NCBI GenBank assembly: GCA_023139005.1
Contig: JAGLOK010000133.1
Span: 1-35,228 of the forward strand
Source of the DNA: Clostridiales bacterium
GTDB taxonomy: Bacteria; Bacillota; Clostridia; Christensenellales; UMGS416
Direction: 5' to 3'
Length of the DNA stretch: 35,228 bases
The first letter of the stretch is position 1; each line of letters begins with the position of its first letter. Shown in pieces: positions 7,477 to 16,091 of this stretch. The notes beneath the pieces are model-generated. The model was not told the DNA's origin and ran no database searches. It worked only from the letters and a program-made list of their open reading frames with translations. The position numbers and the translations under genes are program-made.

Positions 7477-9074
7477 TGGAAATATTGTTAACCAGATATC
7501 TATATATTCTAATACTGCTTCCAATATTTATTGGTATTCTTGTTTATTTTGTTCCGAAGAAGTTTGGTATTGTGCTATGCATAATTGCTCAAGTAATCCA
7601 TGCAGGATATAGTGTCATGGTATTTATTTCATCTAAAAGTAATCCCTTACTAATTGCTTTGGGAGGATGGAATGCTCCAGTTGGAATTGAACTTTTTGCA
7701 GATAATCTTTCTGCTGTGATGGTACTGCTAGTATCATTCTTGTTTCTAATATTACTGCTTTTCAATATCCATCGTCACTATGTGAACAATCTCTTTTTAA
7801 TGCTCTTTTTAATATTCGAAGGACTCATGTGTGCAATATTCTTGTGTGATGATCTGTTTACGATATTTGTAATGGTTGAAGTATCTACTATTGTGGTATC
7901 GCTTTTGATTATGTCAAAACGAGACTCCCGAAGCATGTATGATGGAATGATATACTTGCTCGTCAATATATTCTCGATGACTTTTTTCTTGTTTGGTCTT
8001 GCAATGCTATATAAACAGACAGGAACTTTCTCCTTAAGACTCCTTAAAACCATCATGAGTGATGTGACAAATGTGAAAGCCTTGTATCTTCCATATAGTT
8101 TTATACTGACTTCAGTGTGCTTAAAAGCCGCTTTAATGCCATTGTTCTCTTGGTTGCCCAAAGCACACGGGACTCCCGGTGCGCCCTCTGTGGTCTCCGC
8201 TACACTTTCAGGGCTCTATGTTAAAGGTGGAATCTATCTATACCTGCGTATTACCAACGCATTTTACATCATTGACACGCAAGATTTCTTTCTGGTGTGC
8301 GGAATAATCACCGCATTTGTAGGATTCGCTTTGGCTATTGCACAAAGCGATATTAAGCTGATACTAGCATATCATACAGTTTCACAGCTTGGACTGATTA
8401 TGATGGCACTCAATATGGGAAGCGAAGTTGCATATTGGGGAGGAGTATACCACATACTAAGTCATGCTCTATTTAAGACAGTTCTATTCCTCGCAGCAGG
8501 AATGATGATAGAAGAATATAAAACACGAAATATTCATGAAATGCACGGTGTCTTCAAACGAATGCCATGGGTATCCGGTGCTGCAATTTGTGCAATCTTA
8601 GGTATCACTGGTGCGCCGTTTTTCAATGGAAGTATATCAAAATACCTGATATCACATGGTTCAAACAATCTGTTGTTTGATATTATATTAATTATTATCA
8701 CACTGGGTACACTAATATCTTTTGTGAAATTCTTGAAAGTATTTACTGGAAACGGAAAAAGGGCAAAGGTGCCGAAGCTTCGTAGCATTATTATAGTGCT
8801 TCTTGGTGGAATGTGCTTGCTCGGTGGACTTATGGGTGCTGACATCATCGAGATCCTCTTTGGATACAGCGCACATGTGAATGCGAGTGAATATACTCTT
8901 AAAGCCGGAATATTCATCGTGTCTGTTATCGCATCATATTTTATCTATTTTAAGCTATTGAAAGGCAAGTCTTTCTTGAGCAAAATTCGTGATTTTGATA
9001 TTGGAATTAATGGAATTGCACTATCTATTGTGATATTCTTTGCTGTACTAACGGGATATTTATATATTATATAG
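7476..9074 (+). CDS. mrpD: Antiporter-like proton-translocating subunit (MrpD/MbhH, NuoM/NuoN-related)
   Basis: About 532 residues and some 14 membrane helices. It is the only large antiporter-type subunit in the operon. Residues needed for ion translocation in this superfamily are present: Glu135 in TIFVMVEVSTIVV, Lys217 in SVCLKAALMPLFSWLPKAHG, the following lysine near 229, and Lys250 in GLYVKGGIYLYLRI. YHTVSQLGLIMMAL and HILSHALFKTVLFLAAG are also typical. ATG at 7476 follows GGAAGGAA; the TTG one codon earlier is less likely. True Mrp antiporters need both MrpA and MrpD, whereas Mbh hydrogenases use only MbhH, as here. The operon ends after this gene and a convergent gene follows. Confidence 0.94.
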   Translation: MEILLTRYLYILILLPIFIGILVYFVPKKFGIVLCIIAQVIHAGYSVMVFISSKSNPLLIALGGWNAPVGIELFADNLSAVMVLLVSFLFLILLLFNIHRHYVNNLFLMLFLIFEGLMCAIFLCDDLFTIFVMVEVSTIVVSLLIMSKRDSRSMYDGMIYLLVNIFSMTFFLFGLAMLYKQTGTFSLRLLKTIMSDVTNVKALYLPYSFILTSVCLKAALMPLFSWLPKAHGTPGAPSVVSATLSGLYVKGGIYLYLRITNAFYIIDTQDFFLVCGIITAFVGFALAIAQSDIKLILAYHTVSQLGLIMMALNMGSEVAYWGGVYHILSHALFKTVLFLAAGMMIEEYKTRNIHEMHGVFKRMPWVSGAAICAILGITGAPFFNGSISKYLISHGSNNLLFDIILIIITLGTLISFVKFLKVFTGNGKRAKVPKLRSIIIVLLGGMCLLGGLMGADIIEILFGYSAHVNASEYTLKAGIFIVSVIASYFIYFKLLKGKSFLSKIRDFDIGINGIALSIVIFFAVLTGYLYII

Positions 9075-9169
9075 CGGTTCCATAAATCTATTCCTGTTAA
9101 TCTCAATATCTCAATTTTTGATGATGCAAGAAATATAGTGATTGTTGACAAATACTATTATAAAAATGC

Positions 9170-10060
9170 TTATTTAAGGTTAAACAACAATGATAAATAA
9201 TAATCATCTTCAAGTTTTTTCTTGTTTTCTGGATAAATTAATTTTACAATTGCTAAGTGTTTCTTAACATCAATTCTCCACGGTATACGAATATGTTCAA
9301 TTAATTTCTCTATATCGTAAACAATTGATTTGAAGTCCTTCAAAAACTCTGTATATTGTTTTATATTAACAGGACTATATTTCATATTATCAATAGCTTT
9401 TTGAATAGAAGAAGGTAAAGTTTCTATGTAATATTCAAACATTGCACCATTATGTCCTAAATCCCAACTTGAATTAAATGTGTCTTTTTTAATCATCAAC
9501 GTCTGCGTAATACTCATTAATCTACTTAGATATTCAATTAGCCTGGTATAATTATTCTCATAAGAAATGAATGTTTTATTACGATTCATTTCCTTACCAA
9601 TATAATGTTTTATTTTTTTAATGCTTTCACTTGAATATAAACAAAATGGTTCAATAGGCTTCTTCCCAAGAGTTTCTAGAATTTTTTCAATACAATCTTG
9701 ATATTCAAACATGATGTGACAATAAACATTATGCCTTATCCGAATTCTAGTCCTATAATCTCTTTCTCTAGCAGAAACATTAACAAAATATGATAGAACA
9801 AGAACGGTAAAAATAGTATTTCTAAGATCCCAAAAAGCATCTAGTATGGAAAGATATTCTTCTCTGTAATTTATTCTAAATACAATAAATATGTATAAAA
9901 TCATGCATACAATTACTACAATCAAGGGCTTTGCATAAGATAGTAGGCGTCGCATAATTCTAGATAACCTTGTTAATATAAGTGAAGCTTTAAGAATTTC
10001 TACTTTAAAAGAATTTTTAAAAGAAATATTGCACATTATTCTTTTATATATTACTTTCAT
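9170..10060 (-). CDS. Membrane protein of unknown function
   Basis: I do not recognise this 296-residue protein. It has a basic N-terminal 40 residues, two hydrophobic segments (about 46-65, LIVVIVCMILYIFIVF, and 84-100, IFTVLVLSYFVNV), then a long, charged, probably helical cytoplasmic part rich in Lys, Ile and Tyr. No catalytic motif stands out. The start is uncertain: ATG at 10060 has only a weak purine stretch upstream (GAAAGTAGTG). It is convergent with the antiporter operon and is not obviously coupled to the HD-domain gene 75 bp away. Its strongly AT-biased codons and orphan character suggest accessory DNA. Confidence 0.6.
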   Translation of the reverse strand: MKVIYKRIMCNISFKNSFKVEILKASLILTRLSRIMRRLLSYAKPLIVVIVCMILYIFIVFRINYREEYLSILDAFWDLRNTIFTVLVLSYFVNVSARERDYRTRIRIRHNVYCHIMFEYQDCIEKILETLGKKPIEPFCLYSSESIKKIKHYIGKEMNRNKTFISYENNYTRLIEYLSRLMSITQTLMIKKDTFNSSWDLGHNGAMFEYYIETLPSSIQKAIDNMKYSPVNIKQYTEFLKDFKSIVYDIEKLIEHIRIPWRIDVKKHLAIVKLIYPENKKKLEDDYYLSLLFNLK

Positions 10061-10134
10061 TTATTTCACTACTTTCAGTTTTTCATTTATTGCTACAACA
10101 AGATTAAGTGTTCATAAATAGTATAAAATTAACA

Positions 10135-10809
10135 CTAATATATCTGAGTTTCTAATACATCCAAAAATGCTCTTGTGGCGGCAATTCTCTTTCTGGCGAT
10201 AGTCCTTGACTCGTCAAAGTAAAACCAGTCCGCACGAAAGAGCGCACTTCTTTTTTCAAGTAATATGGGCGTAAAGTCCTTAATGCTTAAACTGCCCGAC
10301 TTGAACTGTGAATTACCGGATAGATCTTTCAAAAAATCTTCTGCAAGATGTGTCATCATATAGCTGATTAAATTCATTGGACCTAGACGCGCTAGTCTAT
10401 CTGCATCCCACAGCATTTGTGCTTCTCTAAGCTCCTGCGGTATGTCCATGGATCTTCTTGTGTGGTGCTTCACTGCAAGTGCTACCGATTCAACCTTATG
10501 TGATGGGAATCCAAGTTGTGAAAGATGTTCCCGTGTCCAACGAGCTGCTTTATCTGCATGTTGCGCTCCTTCAAATTGTGGCTGAAACCTGTCATGAATC
10601 CATACAGATGCCATAACTATTTCCTCGTCACCGCGTTCAGAATTCATAATATGCAATGCATCCCGTTCCACCTGACGAATATGTTCTAATCTAAAATTGA
10701 AATATGGAGAGCCTACTTCATTGGGAGAAGGCCAAAAATCACGTGCTGCTTCTGTGGTGCTACGTATAATATACCCTTTTAACTCTAACAACCACTGTTG
10801 TGTGCGCAC
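10135..10809 (-). CDS. HD-domain phosphohydrolase-like protein
   Basis: 224 residues. The HD metal-binding pattern is visible: His43 (FRLEHIRQVERDAL), His72-Asp73 (ASVWIHDRFQPQ), then His115/His116 (VKHHTRR) and Asp135 (MLWDADRLARLG). Relatives are metal-dependent phosphohydrolases acting on nucleotides or small phosphoesters; the substrate here is unknown. Start choice: an ATG at 10824 has no ribosome binding site, because the only AAGGAG lies inside the sequence it would translate. GTG at 10809 sits six bases after that AAGGAG and is preferred. It is alone on the strand with its own promoter, whose spacer holds a perfect palindrome, so local control is likely. Confidence 0.78.
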   Translation of the reverse strand: MRTQQWLLELKGYIIRSTTEAARDFWPSPNEVGSPYFNFRLEHIRQVERDALHIMNSERGDEEIVMASVWIHDRFQPQFEGAQHADKAARWTREHLSQLGFPSHKVESVALAVKHHTRRSMDIPQELREAQMLWDADRLARLGPMNLISYMMTHLAEDFLKDLSGNSQFKSGSLSIKDFTPILLEKRSALFRADWFYFDESRTIARKRIAATRAFLDVLETQIY

Positions 10810-10840
10810 TGTGAACTCCTTCATATAAAATCGACTTGTA

Positions 10841-10888
10841 GCTATAATATATCAATTAATTATAGCATACTACCCATAGTATAAACAA
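10841..10888 (-). promoter_or_regulatory. Promoter of the HD-domain gene with two palindromes
   Basis: On the minus strand: TTGTTT (10883-10888), an 18-bp spacer, then TGCTATAAT (hexamer 10859-10864). The spacer holds the perfect inverted repeat ATACTA-TGGG-TAGTAT (10867-10882). A second inverted repeat, GCTATAAT/ATTATAGC (10841-10866), covers the -10 box and start site. A palindrome within a long spacer resembles MerR-type operators, but the family of the regulator cannot be told. Confidence 0.5.
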
Positions 10889-11052
10889 GCACATTTCACC
10901 ACTACATTTAGTAATTTTGCAATATTTTTAATGGTAACTATTCATTGAATTTGTAATATCACTTTGATATACGAAAAATGACTTTAGAAGATAATATTTA
11001 GGTGGCTACGCTATGTATAAGCAGTGTTTTTTTTAATAATGGTTACTATTTT

Positions 11053-12018
11053 CTATGCTGCAATTAGTCGAACTACCGTTGGAACAATAATTAGTAACAA
11101 TAGCAAAATTGCTGCAACTATATACGGCAAGTAAACTATCTTTTCCAATGGTCTTGTATCGAATGTATCTATCTGTTTTGGTCCTGATACTTTCTTAAGT
11201 CCCCAGAATAGCAACGCACAAATACCGAAGCAAATTGCAGAAATAACAAGCATCCCAATAAGTACAAGTACTACCTCATAGCTCATTGGCAATGCATTGG
11301 TTTGTCCTTCTGTAAGATACTCAAAACCGAGTAATGAGATCAAATAATTAAATACAACTCCAATAAAGTTATTTGTTGCATGAAATATAATCACTGTCCA
11401 CAAAGAACATGTTTGATGATACAAGATCCCCAAAGCTAGTCCTGCTGCAAATGTGTAGGTAAGAGACGATAGGTCTCCATGCATGAGCATAAAAAATACA
11501 GCAGATAGTATGATTGCTTTCCGCGCTTTATACTTTTTTTGGAATTGCCCTTGCAGTATTCCGCGGAACAAAAATTCTTCTGAAATTGCGGGAATCATCG
11601 AAATCGATATAACAGCAATTAGAAATATACCCACAGTATTTATGGGTGGCATAACAGCGTCAAGTGTTGGGATTCTGAGCACCTGCATAATCATCAACCA
11701 ACAATACTTCACAAAAACGAGGATTGGATAACAAAAGATTGCAAGGAAGAATGACAAGACCCCTTGCTCGATTGATATTTTATTTCCAAATACTTTCTTG
11801 ATTGATATTTTCTTTATAACTAGATACAGAATCGGGGGAAGTCCTATTGCAAAAAGCTCAATAACACCTACCCAAACATAGAAATTAGGATTTGCTAACC
11901 ATTCAGCAGGTATCACAAATGTGAAAAGCAGATTTGACAACAAGAAAAGTGTAACTGTAATGAGAAGTATAATTCCTGCATCAAATATATTGACTTTATT
12001 ATCTGTTTTGTTATTCAT
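11053..12018 (-). CDS. CPBP-family intramembrane metalloprotease
   Basis: 321 residues with about eight membrane spans. The CPBP (Abi, formerly CAAX-protease) motifs are present: SEEFLFRGILQG (Glu147-Glu148, Arg152), FFMLMHGDLSSL (His180) and VIIFHATNNFIGVVF (His213, Asn217). These residues coordinate zinc in the membrane in this family. ATG at 12018 follows AAAGG at good spacing; the GTG at 12024 is too close to it. The start overlaps the flippase stop by 8 bp, so the two are translationally coupled. Relatives take part in peptide maturation, bacteriocin immunity or membrane protein turnover. The operon suggests an envelope role, which is an inference. Confidence 0.88.
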   Translation of the reverse strand: MNNKTDNKVNIFDAGIILLITVTLFLLSNLLFTFVIPAEWLANPNFYVWVGVIELFAIGLPPILYLVIKKISIKKVFGNKISIEQGVLSFFLAIFCYPILVFVKYCWLMIMQVLRIPTLDAVMPPINTVGIFLIAVISISMIPAISEEFLFRGILQGQFQKKYKARKAIILSAVFFMLMHGDLSSLTYTFAAGLALGILYHQTCSLWTVIIFHATNNFIGVVFNYLISLLGFEYLTEGQTNALPMSYEVVLVLIGMLVISAICFGICALLFWGLKKVSGPKQIDTFDTRPLEKIVYLPYIVAAILLLLLIIVPTVVRLIAA

Positions 12019-13327
12019 TTTCACGCCTTTTACTTTTTATAAGGTTATATTGCAACTTGTTATTGGCGCTATACGTAAGGATAATTGAAAATACAATATA
12101 TGAAATTGCTGTTGCAACCGCTGCACCAATCATACCCCATAGTGGTATCAGAAGGATATTCAAGGTTGCATTTGTAAGTAGTGTTGCGATGTTTAAACGT
12201 GCTTCACTTGCAGGAAAACCACCTTGGTTTAGTATGTTTCCGAAAATAATGTGTTTGGAAGTAATCGTTATGGAGACCATTACAATAATTAGTGGAATTG
12301 TTGCTTGAAAGTTTTCTGTTTCATCAATTACTAAACTGACAGCTGCAAAGCCTATTACTATAAGCACTGCACATGCAGGAACTAGGTATTTAGCATAGCG
12401 AATTAAATCATTCTTCAGCTTTGTAAGTGACGGAAAATCCTTCTGAGCAATATATTGTGCAATTATCGGATTAATGTTTCTCCTGACCACAACAAGCAAT
12501 TGATAGAAACCTTCTGCATACCGCAAAGCAAATAAGTATATACCAGTAATATAATCATTAGTCAGTACTCCAAGCACAAAGACATCCACACGGGCATTCA
12601 GCTCTAATACAAAACTTCCTGGCATTATTTTAAAGCCATATCTTATGTGTTCTTTTATCCAGTCTTTGTCTAGTTTCATATTAATATAATGAGCTTTTAG
12701 AGAGTATGCTACTATGCATAATAATAATAGAAACTCTGATATTACAAAACATAAAACAAGCATTTTCCCTGGTGCTTTAAATATTGTGAATAATACAATT
12801 GAAGTAATGATAAATATATTTCTTAAAGACTGAAATACTGCATATTCCTTCATCTTGGATAATCCATTGAGGTAATTCAAAATAACTTTATTAATAGAAA
12901 AGAAAAACAATGCAGGGACTACATAAAACATATAGGAAACTAGTTCTGCTTTGAAGAAATTTGGGATGTTATTAAGAATGGCTAGAATAACATAAGTAAG
13001 TATTGAGATTAGAAACGCAATAATTGATGTTATAAATATTGCGCTACCAAATATTTTTGCAACTTTATCACTATCTTCATGAAATTCACTTACATATTTG
13101 AGGGTAGAAAAATGTACACCACAAACACCCAATTGTGCCATTGCCACATAGTAGCCAAAAGTTTGGCCAAAAAGTCCTAGTGTCTCTGCTCCATAGGCTG
13201 ATTTTATAATTGCAGTGTAAAGCAATCCACCAACAGCCATAAAGCCAAGTGCTACCATATTCCATGATATACCGCCGCCCAGTTGGGAAGCCATTGCTTT
13301 TTTTATCTTTACGATGAGTTCCTGCAT
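12011..13327 (-). CDS. Polysaccharide/lipid-linked oligosaccharide flippase (MATE/Wzx-type)
   Basis: 438 residues with 12-14 hydrophobic segments in the MOP exporter superfamily (polysaccharide biosynthesis branch). The N-terminal pattern is typical (GGGISWNMVALGFMAVGGLL, then FGQTFGYYVAMAQLGVCG), as is the central YGFKIMPGSFVLELNARVDV at the start of the second half. Such proteins move undecaprenyl- or polyprenyl-linked sugars across the membrane. It starts 1 bp after the glycosyltransferase stop, with no clear ribosome binding site, so it probably relies on coupling. It overlaps the CPBP protease gene. The substrate is presumably the product of the adjacent glycosyltransferase. Confidence 0.82.
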   Translation of the reverse strand: MQELIVKIKKAMASQLGGGISWNMVALGFMAVGGLLYTAIIKSAYGAETLGLFGQTFGYYVAMAQLGVCGVHFSTLKYVSEFHEDSDKVAKIFGSAIFITSIIAFLISILTYVILAILNNIPNFFKAELVSYMFYVVPALFFFSINKVILNYLNGLSKMKEYAVFQSLRNIFIITSIVLFTIFKAPGKMLVLCFVISEFLLLLCIVAYSLKAHYINMKLDKDWIKEHIRYGFKIMPGSFVLELNARVDVFVLGVLTNDYITGIYLFALRYAEGFYQLLVVVRRNINPIIAQYIAQKDFPSLTKLKNDLIRYAKYLVPACAVLIVIGFAAVSLVIDETENFQATIPLIIVMVSITITSKHIIFGNILNQGGFPASEARLNIATLLTNATLNILLIPLWGMIGAAVATAISYIVFSIILTYSANNKLQYNLIKSKRRENE

Positions 13328-13328
13328 A

Positions 13329-14291
13329 CTAGTTTTTTATACGTGGATTTAGGCGCTTGTTGTCATCCATGTCCATCCACATGCCAAAGAATAAAAATTG
13401 AAATCCCATAAAAAACGAAAGTGCACATATAAGTGCTGTGGTTTTTGCTACGTCATCAAGCCAAATGAGCCTATAAAAGAATCTAATGAACATCGGGAAC
13501 GATACAAAAAGCAAACATACAACCGACATCATATAAAAAAACACCAATGGATTGAAATCCAGTATAAAATATTTGCGCCACATACGCCTAATAAATAGTC
13601 TGAGTAATAATGCTGAAGTTTTAACTATATAGTTTCCAATCTTTATTTTTGACTCTTCTTCTCCATATACTGCCTTGACTGATACATCAATTACAGAGCA
13701 GTTTGCAATATTGAGTAAGTTTAATAAGTCTGCATTATAACCATATCGTGGTGTTATTTCATGAAATGGAATTCTTTTTAGTGCTTCTTTAGATATTGCT
13801 GAGTATCCGCATTGGCTGTCAATGACATGCCAATATCCTGATGCCATCTTGCTAAGGAAAGTAAGAATGCTATTGCCAAACAAACGATATTTTGGCATTG
13901 ATCCAATAGTTTCTGTATGCAAAAGCCTATTTCCTTTGGAAAAATCTGATTTGCCTTCAACCATCGGAGTGCAAATATTAATTAGATCATCAGGATGCAT
14001 CTGTGCATCACCGTTCATAATAGCAGTAACATCGATATCCAGCTCTAATGATTTTTTGAAACCAGTCTTTATTGTGCTACCAAGTCCCATGTTCACTTCG
14101 TGTTTGATTAAAACAACACGCTTATCTTTCTTCATATATTCTAAAATACGATCCAAGGTGTCATCTGTTCCACAATCATTGACAACAATGATTTTATCTA
14201 CAAACTTTGGCATGGTTGATAGTGTTTTTGTAATAAGTTTTCCTTCATTATATGCAGAAACCAATGTCGCTATCGTTTTTCCTTTTAACAA
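13329..14291 (-). CDS. Family 2 glycosyltransferase, membrane-anchored
   Basis: 320 residues. The N-terminal GT-A fold shows TLVSAYNEGKLI, IIVVNDCGTDDT (nucleotide-binding Asp), MNGDAQMHPDDL (in place of the usual DGDxQ) and DSQCGYSAIS. Two C-terminal membrane segments (VFFYMMSVVCLLFVSFPMF and ICALSFFMGFQFLFFGMWM) anchor it. This resembles polyprenol-phosphate sugar transferases. Start choice: TTG at 14291 has AGGGGGT six bases upstream. An in-frame TTG at 14354 is in fact the -35 box of a good promoter, which rules it out. First gene of the glycosyltransferase-flippase-protease operon. Confidence 0.85.
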   Translation of the reverse strand: MLKGKTIATLVSAYNEGKLITKTLSTMPKFVDKIIVVNDCGTDDTLDRILEYMKKDKRVVLIKHEVNMGLGSTIKTGFKKSLELDIDVTAIMNGDAQMHPDDLINICTPMVEGKSDFSKGNRLLHTETIGSMPKYRLFGNSILTFLSKMASGYWHVIDSQCGYSAISKEALKRIPFHEITPRYGYNADLLNLLNIANCSVIDVSVKAVYGEEESKIKIGNYIVKTSALLLRLFIRRMWRKYFILDFNPLVFFYMMSVVCLLFVSFPMFIRFFYRLIWLDDVAKTTALICALSFFMGFQFLFFGMWMDMDDNKRLNPRIKN

Positions 14292-14325
14292 AGTGTTACC
14301 CCCTAAGAGTTTATCAATAGTTTGA

Positions 14326-14354
14326 ATTATAAATGTGCTGTTAATAACAGTCAA
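14326..14354 (-). promoter_or_regulatory. Promoter of the glycosyltransferase operon
   Basis: TTGACT (14349-14354), exactly 17 bp, then TATAAT (14326-14331) on the minus strand, about 30 bp before the TTG start with its AGGGGGT site. It overlaps the region that a longer reading of the gene would translate. Confidence 0.75.
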
Positions 14355-14419
14355 GCAATAACATGATTTACAGGTTTATGTATTCATACGTTTGTTACTA
14401 CACATTATGATTTATATGA

Positions 14420-14425
14420 TATAAT
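14420..14425 (+). promoter_or_regulatory. Candidate -10 box of the amidase gene
   Basis: TATAAT lies 45 bp before the amidase start. There is no convincing -35 box at normal distance (TTGTTA at 14392 is 22 bp away). Confidence 0.35.
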
Positions 14426-14469
14426 GATGAAGAATTTTTTATCTACATGAAGGGTAACGCTATTTTTTT

Positions 14470-15327
14470 ATGAAAAAACTAATCATTATTATATTATTTA
14501 TTTTGCTACTGAGTGGTTGTACACAGACTGTAGTTGAAAATAATACATCAACTCCAACAATGACTGTGTTGCCGACTCCTTTGGTTACACCGAGTGCAAC
14601 ACCAACTGTAACACCCCCACCAACACCAGTACCTACAGATACACCGATACCTCAGGATTTGCTTGGGTATAAAATAGGGATCGACCCAGGTCATCAGCGG
14701 AGCGGGAATAGTGACGAGGAATCTCAGTCTCCCTATTATGTGAAGATGAAGGCAAAATGCTCTTTCGGCACGCATGGAGTGCTTTCACAGCTCAAAGAGC
14801 ATGTATTCAACCTGGATATTTCATTTTTACTAAAAGCTGCACTAGAAGAACGTGGTGCATCGGTATTTATGACGCGAGAAGTCGCTGAGGTGGACATATC
14901 TAACCAAGAGCGAGCAAAGATGGTAAAAGAAGCCGGATGTGATGTATGGATTCGCATCCATGCCAATAGTTCAAAGAGTCCTTCAAAGACCGGTATATCA
15001 ATGCTCACGCCAAAATACAAGAGTGTGAGCACACATCTTTATGAAGAAAGCAAGCGCTTATCAGGATTGATACAAAAAAATGTTATCACTTTCACCGATG
15101 CAAAGGATCATAAGCTTTCATACAGGGGAGATATTACAGGCTTTAACTGGTCACGCATTCCTGTGACACTCATCGAGTGTGGCTATATGTCCAACGAAGA
15201 AGACGACAAGCTACTCAACGACGATGCCTATCGCGCACTGCTAGTATCAGGTATGGTGGATGGATTTATACAGTATTTTGCAGGTATCGAGATGCCTGCG
15301 GAGTATGATAAAGTGATCGAGGAATAG
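14470..15327 (+). CDS. N-acetylmuramoyl-L-alanine amidase (Amidase_3), lipoprotein
   Basis: 285 residues. A lipoprotein signal ends in LLSGC (Cys17), followed by a Thr/Pro-rich linker (about 25-62, many TPTPxxTP repeats) that would span the wall. The catalytic domain shows the Amidase_3 zinc ligands His75 (GIDPGHQ), Glu110 (LKEHVFNL) and His164 (RIHANSS), with the catalytic Glu236 in LIECGYMSN. It cleaves the amide bond between MurNAc and the stem peptide, like CwlD and related enzymes. ATG at 14470 has AAGGG only at a long distance (about 15 nt), so initiation may be weak. It stands alone, divergent from the glycosyltransferase operon and 73 bp before smpB, which has its own promoter. Confidence 0.93.
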   Translation: MKKLIIIILFILLLSGCTQTVVENNTSTPTMTVLPTPLVTPSATPTVTPPPTPVPTDTPIPQDLLGYKIGIDPGHQRSGNSDEESQSPYYVKMKAKCSFGTHGVLSQLKEHVFNLDISFLLKAALEERGASVFMTREVAEVDISNQERAKMVKEAGCDVWIRIHANSSKSPSKTGISMLTPKYKSVSTHLYEESKRLSGLIQKNVITFTDAKDHKLSYRGDITGFNWSRIPVTLIECGYMSNEEDDKLLNDDAYRALLVSGMVDGFIQYFAGIEMPAEYDKVIEE

Positions 15328-15331
15328 TCCC

Positions 15332-15359
15332 TTGTTTGATTATTAAACTGTGATATAAT
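15332..15359 (+). promoter_or_regulatory. Promoter of smpB
   Basis: TTGTTT (15332-15337), 16 bp, TATAAT (15354-15359), placed 41 bp before the smpB ATG and after the amidase stop. Confidence 0.65.
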
Positions 15360-15400
15360 ATAATCCCTTGAAAAGGTACTATTATGCACTAGGAGAAAAG

Positions 15401-15862
15401 ATGGCTAAGGGCGAAAAAACGCTAGGACTGAATCGAAAAGCGCGTCATGAATACTTTATTGACGAGATTTTCGAGGCGGGCATGGAACTCAAGGGTACGG
15501 AAGTAAAATCCATGCGCATGGGGCGCTCTACCTTTAAGGACAGCTATGTATCAATCCGCAACGGTGAAGCGTACCTGATATCGATGCATGTCGCACCCTA
15601 TGAAAAGGGAAATATCTTCAATGTCGATAGTGAAAGAGATCGAAAATTGCTTTTGCATAAAAAGCAAATACGTTATCTCAACGATCTATCAATGCAACAG
15701 GGTGTCGCTTTAGTTCCATTACGGTTATACTTAAAAAGTGGACGTGTAAAACTGGAATTTGCAGTTGCCAAGGGCAAGAAATTTTACGATAAACGTGCAA
15801 CCAAGGCAGACCAAACTGCAAAAAGACAAATTGAGCGTGCATTTGCAGACAGAAATAAGTAA
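15401..15862 (+). CDS. smpB: SsrA-binding protein SmpB
   Basis: 153 residues, the normal length. SmpB binds tmRNA and carries it to stalled ribosomes for trans-translation. Family motifs are NRKARHEYFIDEIFEAGMEL (11-30), GTEVKSMRMGRSTFKDSY (32-49) and the basic C-terminal tail (KKFYDKRATKADQTAKRQIE) that enters the ribosomal decoding path. ATG at 15401 follows AGGAGAAAAG; the in-frame ATG-free extension upstream is not needed. The partner RNA gene ssrA lies 670 bp downstream on the same strand, separated by an unusual repeat array. Confidence 0.98.
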   Translation: MAKGEKTLGLNRKARHEYFIDEIFEAGMELKGTEVKSMRMGRSTFKDSYVSIRNGEAYLISMHVAPYEKGNIFNVDSERDRKLLLHKKQIRYLNDLSMQQGVALVPLRLYLKSGRVKLEFAVAKGKKFYDKRATKADQTAKRQIERAFADRNK

Positions 15863-16068
15863 GAAAAAAGAAGCAACATTATAATCTGACAATATTTAAA
15901 AAACTATATTGTTTAGAAGCACTGGGAGGCAGTGCATGTAGCGTAAACATTTGAATCAGAATGGTTAGATGTGCCGATATACAGAGTGTGCATAGGAACG
16001 TTGGTCAATAATCTTAGATTATTTCTATCGTAACCACAAGCTATTGTCCATAACTAGGCTACCCGAGC

Positions 16069-16091
16069 ATTTCCTAAAGGAAATACTTTTT
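16069..16091 (+). terminator. Terminator-like hairpin inside repeat unit 1
   Basis: ATTTCC-TAAA-GGAAAT followed by ACTTTTT. It would end a transcript begun at the first repeat hairpin, giving an RNA of about 170 nt that contains the first core. Confidence 0.45.

Noticed and set aside
13398-13598. Frames opposite to the glycosyltransferase, amtB and other genes
   Set aside because: They are antisense to confident genes, lack ribosome binding sites and show no family pattern.
14292-14354. Longer N-terminus for the glycosyltransferase (TTG at 14354)
   Set aside because: The TTG is the -35 box of a consensus promoter and the downstream TTG at 14291 has the ribosome binding site.
15368-15400. 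Eleven-residue N-terminal extension of SmpB
   Set aside because: No start signal; the ATG at 15401 has AGGAG and gives the normal family N-terminus.
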